DNA of 64,000 bases from Gemmatimonadaceae bacterium (GTDB taxonomy: Bacteria > Gemmatimonadota > Gemmatimonadetes > Gemmatimonadales > Gemmatimonadaceae): positions 1 to 64,000 of the forward strand of contig DASUHB010000073.1 in NCBI GenBank assembly GCA_036273715.1. The letters run 5' to 3'. A program made the position numbers and the translations under genes. Positions 62,243 through 64,000 of the stretch are shown here, piece after piece; positions within the stretch are counted from its first letter, which is position 1, and each line of letters begins with the position of its first letter. The notes under the pieces are model-generated. The model was given only the letters and a program-made list of their open reading frames with translations, ran no database searches and was not told the DNA's origin.

Positions 62243-62728
62243 ATGCGCACCAGCCAATACCTCACCCTCGCCGCCATGGCGCTCGCAGTGTGTGGCTGTA
62301 ATCCGTTCCACCATCAGCATGCAGTGGAAGTCAGCAACGGCGACGTGAACCTCAACTCGCGTTGGCACGCGAACCTCGCCAGCCCGGCTGATCTCGCAGG
62401 CGCCGTGCAGATGAAAGGGTCGGCCACCATGGCGCCAAGCGCGGCCGGCGGTAAGACGACAATCACCTTGGACATCGCGAACGCGGCGCCCGGCGGCGTC
62501 CACCCGTGGGCCGTGCACCGCGGCCAATGCGGCGCCGATGATGGAGTGTTTGGTGCGGCGGAATCCTATCAGCCGGTGAAAATCGAGGGCGACGGCCATG
62601 GATCCGCGGTTGCTACGATCCCGGTCGAGACGCCAACCGCGGGCAATTTCTTTGTGAGCGTGCGTGCCTCGGCCGGCAACCGAGAGACCATCGTCGCCTG
62701 CGGAAATCTCGCACCGCCGACGCCCTAA
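62243..62728 (+). CDS. Lipoprotein with CHRD/superoxide-dismutase-like domain
   Basis: 161 residues. GGAGG before ATG 62243 selects this start. Signal ending in LAVCGCNPF. The mature domain (GAVQMKGSATMAPSAAGGKTTITLDIANAAPGGVHPWAVHRGQCGADDGVFG... VEIPVETPTAGNFFVSVRAS) resembles the CHRD/SodC-like beta-sandwich, with His residues but no full copper site. Role in the periplasm or outer membrane unknown. Regulated by the upstream operator. Confidence 0.7.
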   Translation: MRTSQYLTLAAMALAVCGCNPFHHQHAVEVSNGDVNLNSRWHANLASPADLAGAVQMKGSATMAPSAAGGKTTITLDIANAAPGGVHPWAVHRGQCGADDGVFGAAESYQPVKIEGDGHGSAVATIPVETPTAGNFFVSVRASAGNRETIVACGNLAPPTP

Positions 62729-62746
62729 CGCAGCCGGACGGACTAC

Positions 62747-62771
62747 GACCGGGCACGCAACACGCCCGGTC
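62747..62771 (+). terminator. Stem-loop after the lipoprotein gene
   Basis: GACCGGGC (62747-62754) / GCCCGGTC (62764-62771), perfect 8 bp, 9-base loop, without a T-run. A possible terminator or 3' stabilising hairpin. Confidence 0.45.
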
Positions 62772-62815
62772 GGGTCTCGCCGCTTCGCGCACCGCGTCAG
62801 GAGTCGCGCGACAAG

Positions 62816-62877
62816 TTGACAAACAGGATCGCACGTCGAAGTAATGCAGGGTGTCGCAATGGTCACCAGATTGCGAC
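62816..62877 (+). promoter_or_regulatory. Promoter-like TTGACA and inverted repeat before the CheB/CheR gene
   Basis: TTGACA at 62816-62821; a -10-like AGTAAT lies 18 bases on (62840-62845). Then GTCGCAAT (62853-62860) and ATTGCGAC (62870-62877) form a perfect 8-bp inverted repeat with 9-base spacing: operator or leader hairpin for the gene at 62999. Confidence 0.4.
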
Positions 62878-62998
62878 AGGCCGCATCTAGAACTCACCGG
62901 CGCTTCTGGCGACGCCTCTGCAACCGGGAGTTTGCGATGGCGCATCGTTTGGTTACCATCCCTTCGTGGTCGCTCATCGGACCCGGTCTGCCGGCGAA

Positions 62999-64000
62999 AT
63001 GCGCCGAGCGGTCCCTCCTAACGATGCCGTGTGCCCAGTGACGGCGACGAACGTCGTCACCGCGGACGCAAGCCAGACGCACCACGCGCCTCGCGTTCGT
63101 GTCGTCGCGGTGGGAGCCTCGGCGGGCGGCCTCGATGCACTCACGCAGTTGCTCGGCCAACTCCCTGCGGATACCGGACTCGCGTACGTACTCGTTCAAC
63201 ACCTCGATCCCGCGCACGAAAGCATTCTGGCCGACCTGCTCGCCCGCGCGACGATCATCCCGGTGATGCAGGCCACCGACGGCCTGCGGATCGAAGCCGA
63301 CCATGCCTACGTCATCCCGCCCGGCGTCCAGATGACGCTGGCGGATGGCCATCTCAGGCTCGTCCCGCGCGACCGCCGTGGCGGTCCGGCGCGATCGATC
63401 GACGTATTTTTCCGTTCCGTAGCCGATGTGCACGGCAGCGATGCCGTCGGCGTAGTCCTCTCGGGCACGGGCTCGGATGGCGCGTTAGGACTCGAGGCGA
63501 TCAAGGGCGTGGGCGGGATGACCTTCGCGCAGAATCCGGCCTCGGCCGGCTACGACGGAATGCCTCGCGCAGCAGCGGCCACCGGTTGCGTGGACTTCGT
63601 GCTGCCGCCGGCCGACATCGCAACGCACCTGGCGCGCATCGGGCACCCTGCCGGCAACGGCGGGGCGGACTCCGGACACACACCATCCCCCGGCGCGCTC
63701 GCGCCGATCCTGGACCTCGTTAGGCAACGAACGGGCGTCGACTTCTCGCAATACAAGGTGGGCACCGTCCATCGCCGCATCCTGCGACGCATGGTGATGG
63801 GCAACGCGGACGCGTTCGACGACTATGCGGAGATGCTGCACACCAACGCCGCCGAAGTGGACGCCCTCTACGCGGACTTGCTGATCAGCGTCACGCGGTT
63901 CTTCCGCGATCCCGACGTCTTCGCCGCCCTTGGCAAATCGATATTCCCCGAATTGCTCAAACGGCGTCAGCCGGAGGAGTCGATTCGTGTATGGGTCCCC
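62999..64000 (+). CDS. CheB-CheR fusion chemotaxis-type protein, N-terminal part
   Basis: 334 residues present; runs off the right edge. CheB methylesterase domain: Ser41 in VGASAGGLDAL, His68 in VQHLDP, Asp160 in SGTGSDGALG, the catalytic triad; no receiver domain before it. From about residue 225 the CheR N-terminal region (LAPILDLVRQRTGVDFSQYKVGTVHRRILRRMV, ISVTRFFRDPDVF) follows. Such CheB/CheR proteins usually continue with PAS and kinase domains. ATG 62999 is taken; a GTG at 63038 is also possible. Confidence 0.9.
   Translation, partial: MRRAVPPNDAVCPVTATNVVTADASQTHHAPRVRVVAVGASAGGLDALTQLLGQLPADTGLAYVLVQHLDPAHESILADLLARATIIPVMQATDGLRIEADHAYVIPPGVQMTLADGHLRLVPRDRRGGPARSIDVFFRSVADVHGSDAVGVVLSGTGSDGALGLEAIKGVGGMTFAQNPASAGYDGMPRAAAATGCVDFVLPPADIATHLARIGHPAGNGGADSGHTPSPGALAPILDLVRQRTGVDFSQYKVGTVHRRILRRMVMGNADAFDDYAEMLHTNAAEVDALYADLLISVTRFFRDPDVFAALGKSIFPELLKRRQPEESIRVWVP

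Overview
GC-rich bacterial chromosome (roughly 69 % G+C by eye) with dense, mostly overlapping genes. Several traits fit Gemmatimonadota: long ADOP-type ABC permeases each paired with a PadR regulator, a SusC-like TonB receptor, BshA, an alternative GlmU, and many short lipoproteins. This placement is an inference; no rRNA gene is present. No tRNA, IS element, prophage or CRISPR array was recognised. The content is mainly housekeeping, with an accessory stretch at about 41-54 kb.

Layout: (1) 1-4.1 kb, minus: lipoprotein, serS, sensor kinase, uvrD/pcrA (cut by the window edge). (2) 4.2-8.1 kb, plus: Roadblock protein, receiver protein, manC-like, alternative GlmU, MBL hydrolase, every junction overlapping or 1 nt apart, driven by one of two divergent promoters. 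(3) 8.3-11 kb: transglycosylase and lipoproteins. (4) 11-13.2 kb, minus: groES-groEL with a sigma70 promoter and a CIRCE operator. (5) 27.9 down to 13.3 kb, minus: a 13-gene train moxR, DUF58, batD-like anchor, batA, batBC fusion, batD-SH3, mutL, miaA, bshA, ubiA-like, uppP, birA, coaX. (6) 32.5 down to 28.1 kb, minus: site-2 protease, scpA, scpB, rluB-like, Rossmann protein, divergent from rpsT. (7) 37.3 down to 33.0 kb, minus: pyrR, pyrB, pyrC, a shrunken class II aldolase and a zinc-ribbon protein. (8) 37.9-41.4 kb: small secreted and membrane proteins and a methyltransferase. (9) 41.5-52.9 kb: TonB receptor, two PadR-ADOP modules, a two-lobed aspartic protease, and a lipoprotein reading frame broken by TAG. 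(10) 54.4-61.8 kb, plus: complete histidine operon hisG-D-C-H-A-B-F-N-IE behind a His-rich leader peptide and a terminator. (11) 61.8-64 kb: a lipoprotein under an operator-overlapped promoter and the start of a CheB-CheR protein.

The least expected signals are non-coding. The heptamer GCCTAAC/GTTAGGC occurs about 70 times, on both strands and in several codon registers, about ten times the composition-based expectation; it accounts for most TTA codons noticed. A family of intergenic palindromes is built of TTGTCC/GGACAA units, including a 59-bp-armed hairpin that starts inside the rpsT stop region; in two elements C faces C at the same unit position four times. The his promoter is placed so that the leader peptide mRNA would begin at its own ATG. 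These, with the compact aldolase in the pyr operon, are the best candidates for something undescribed.
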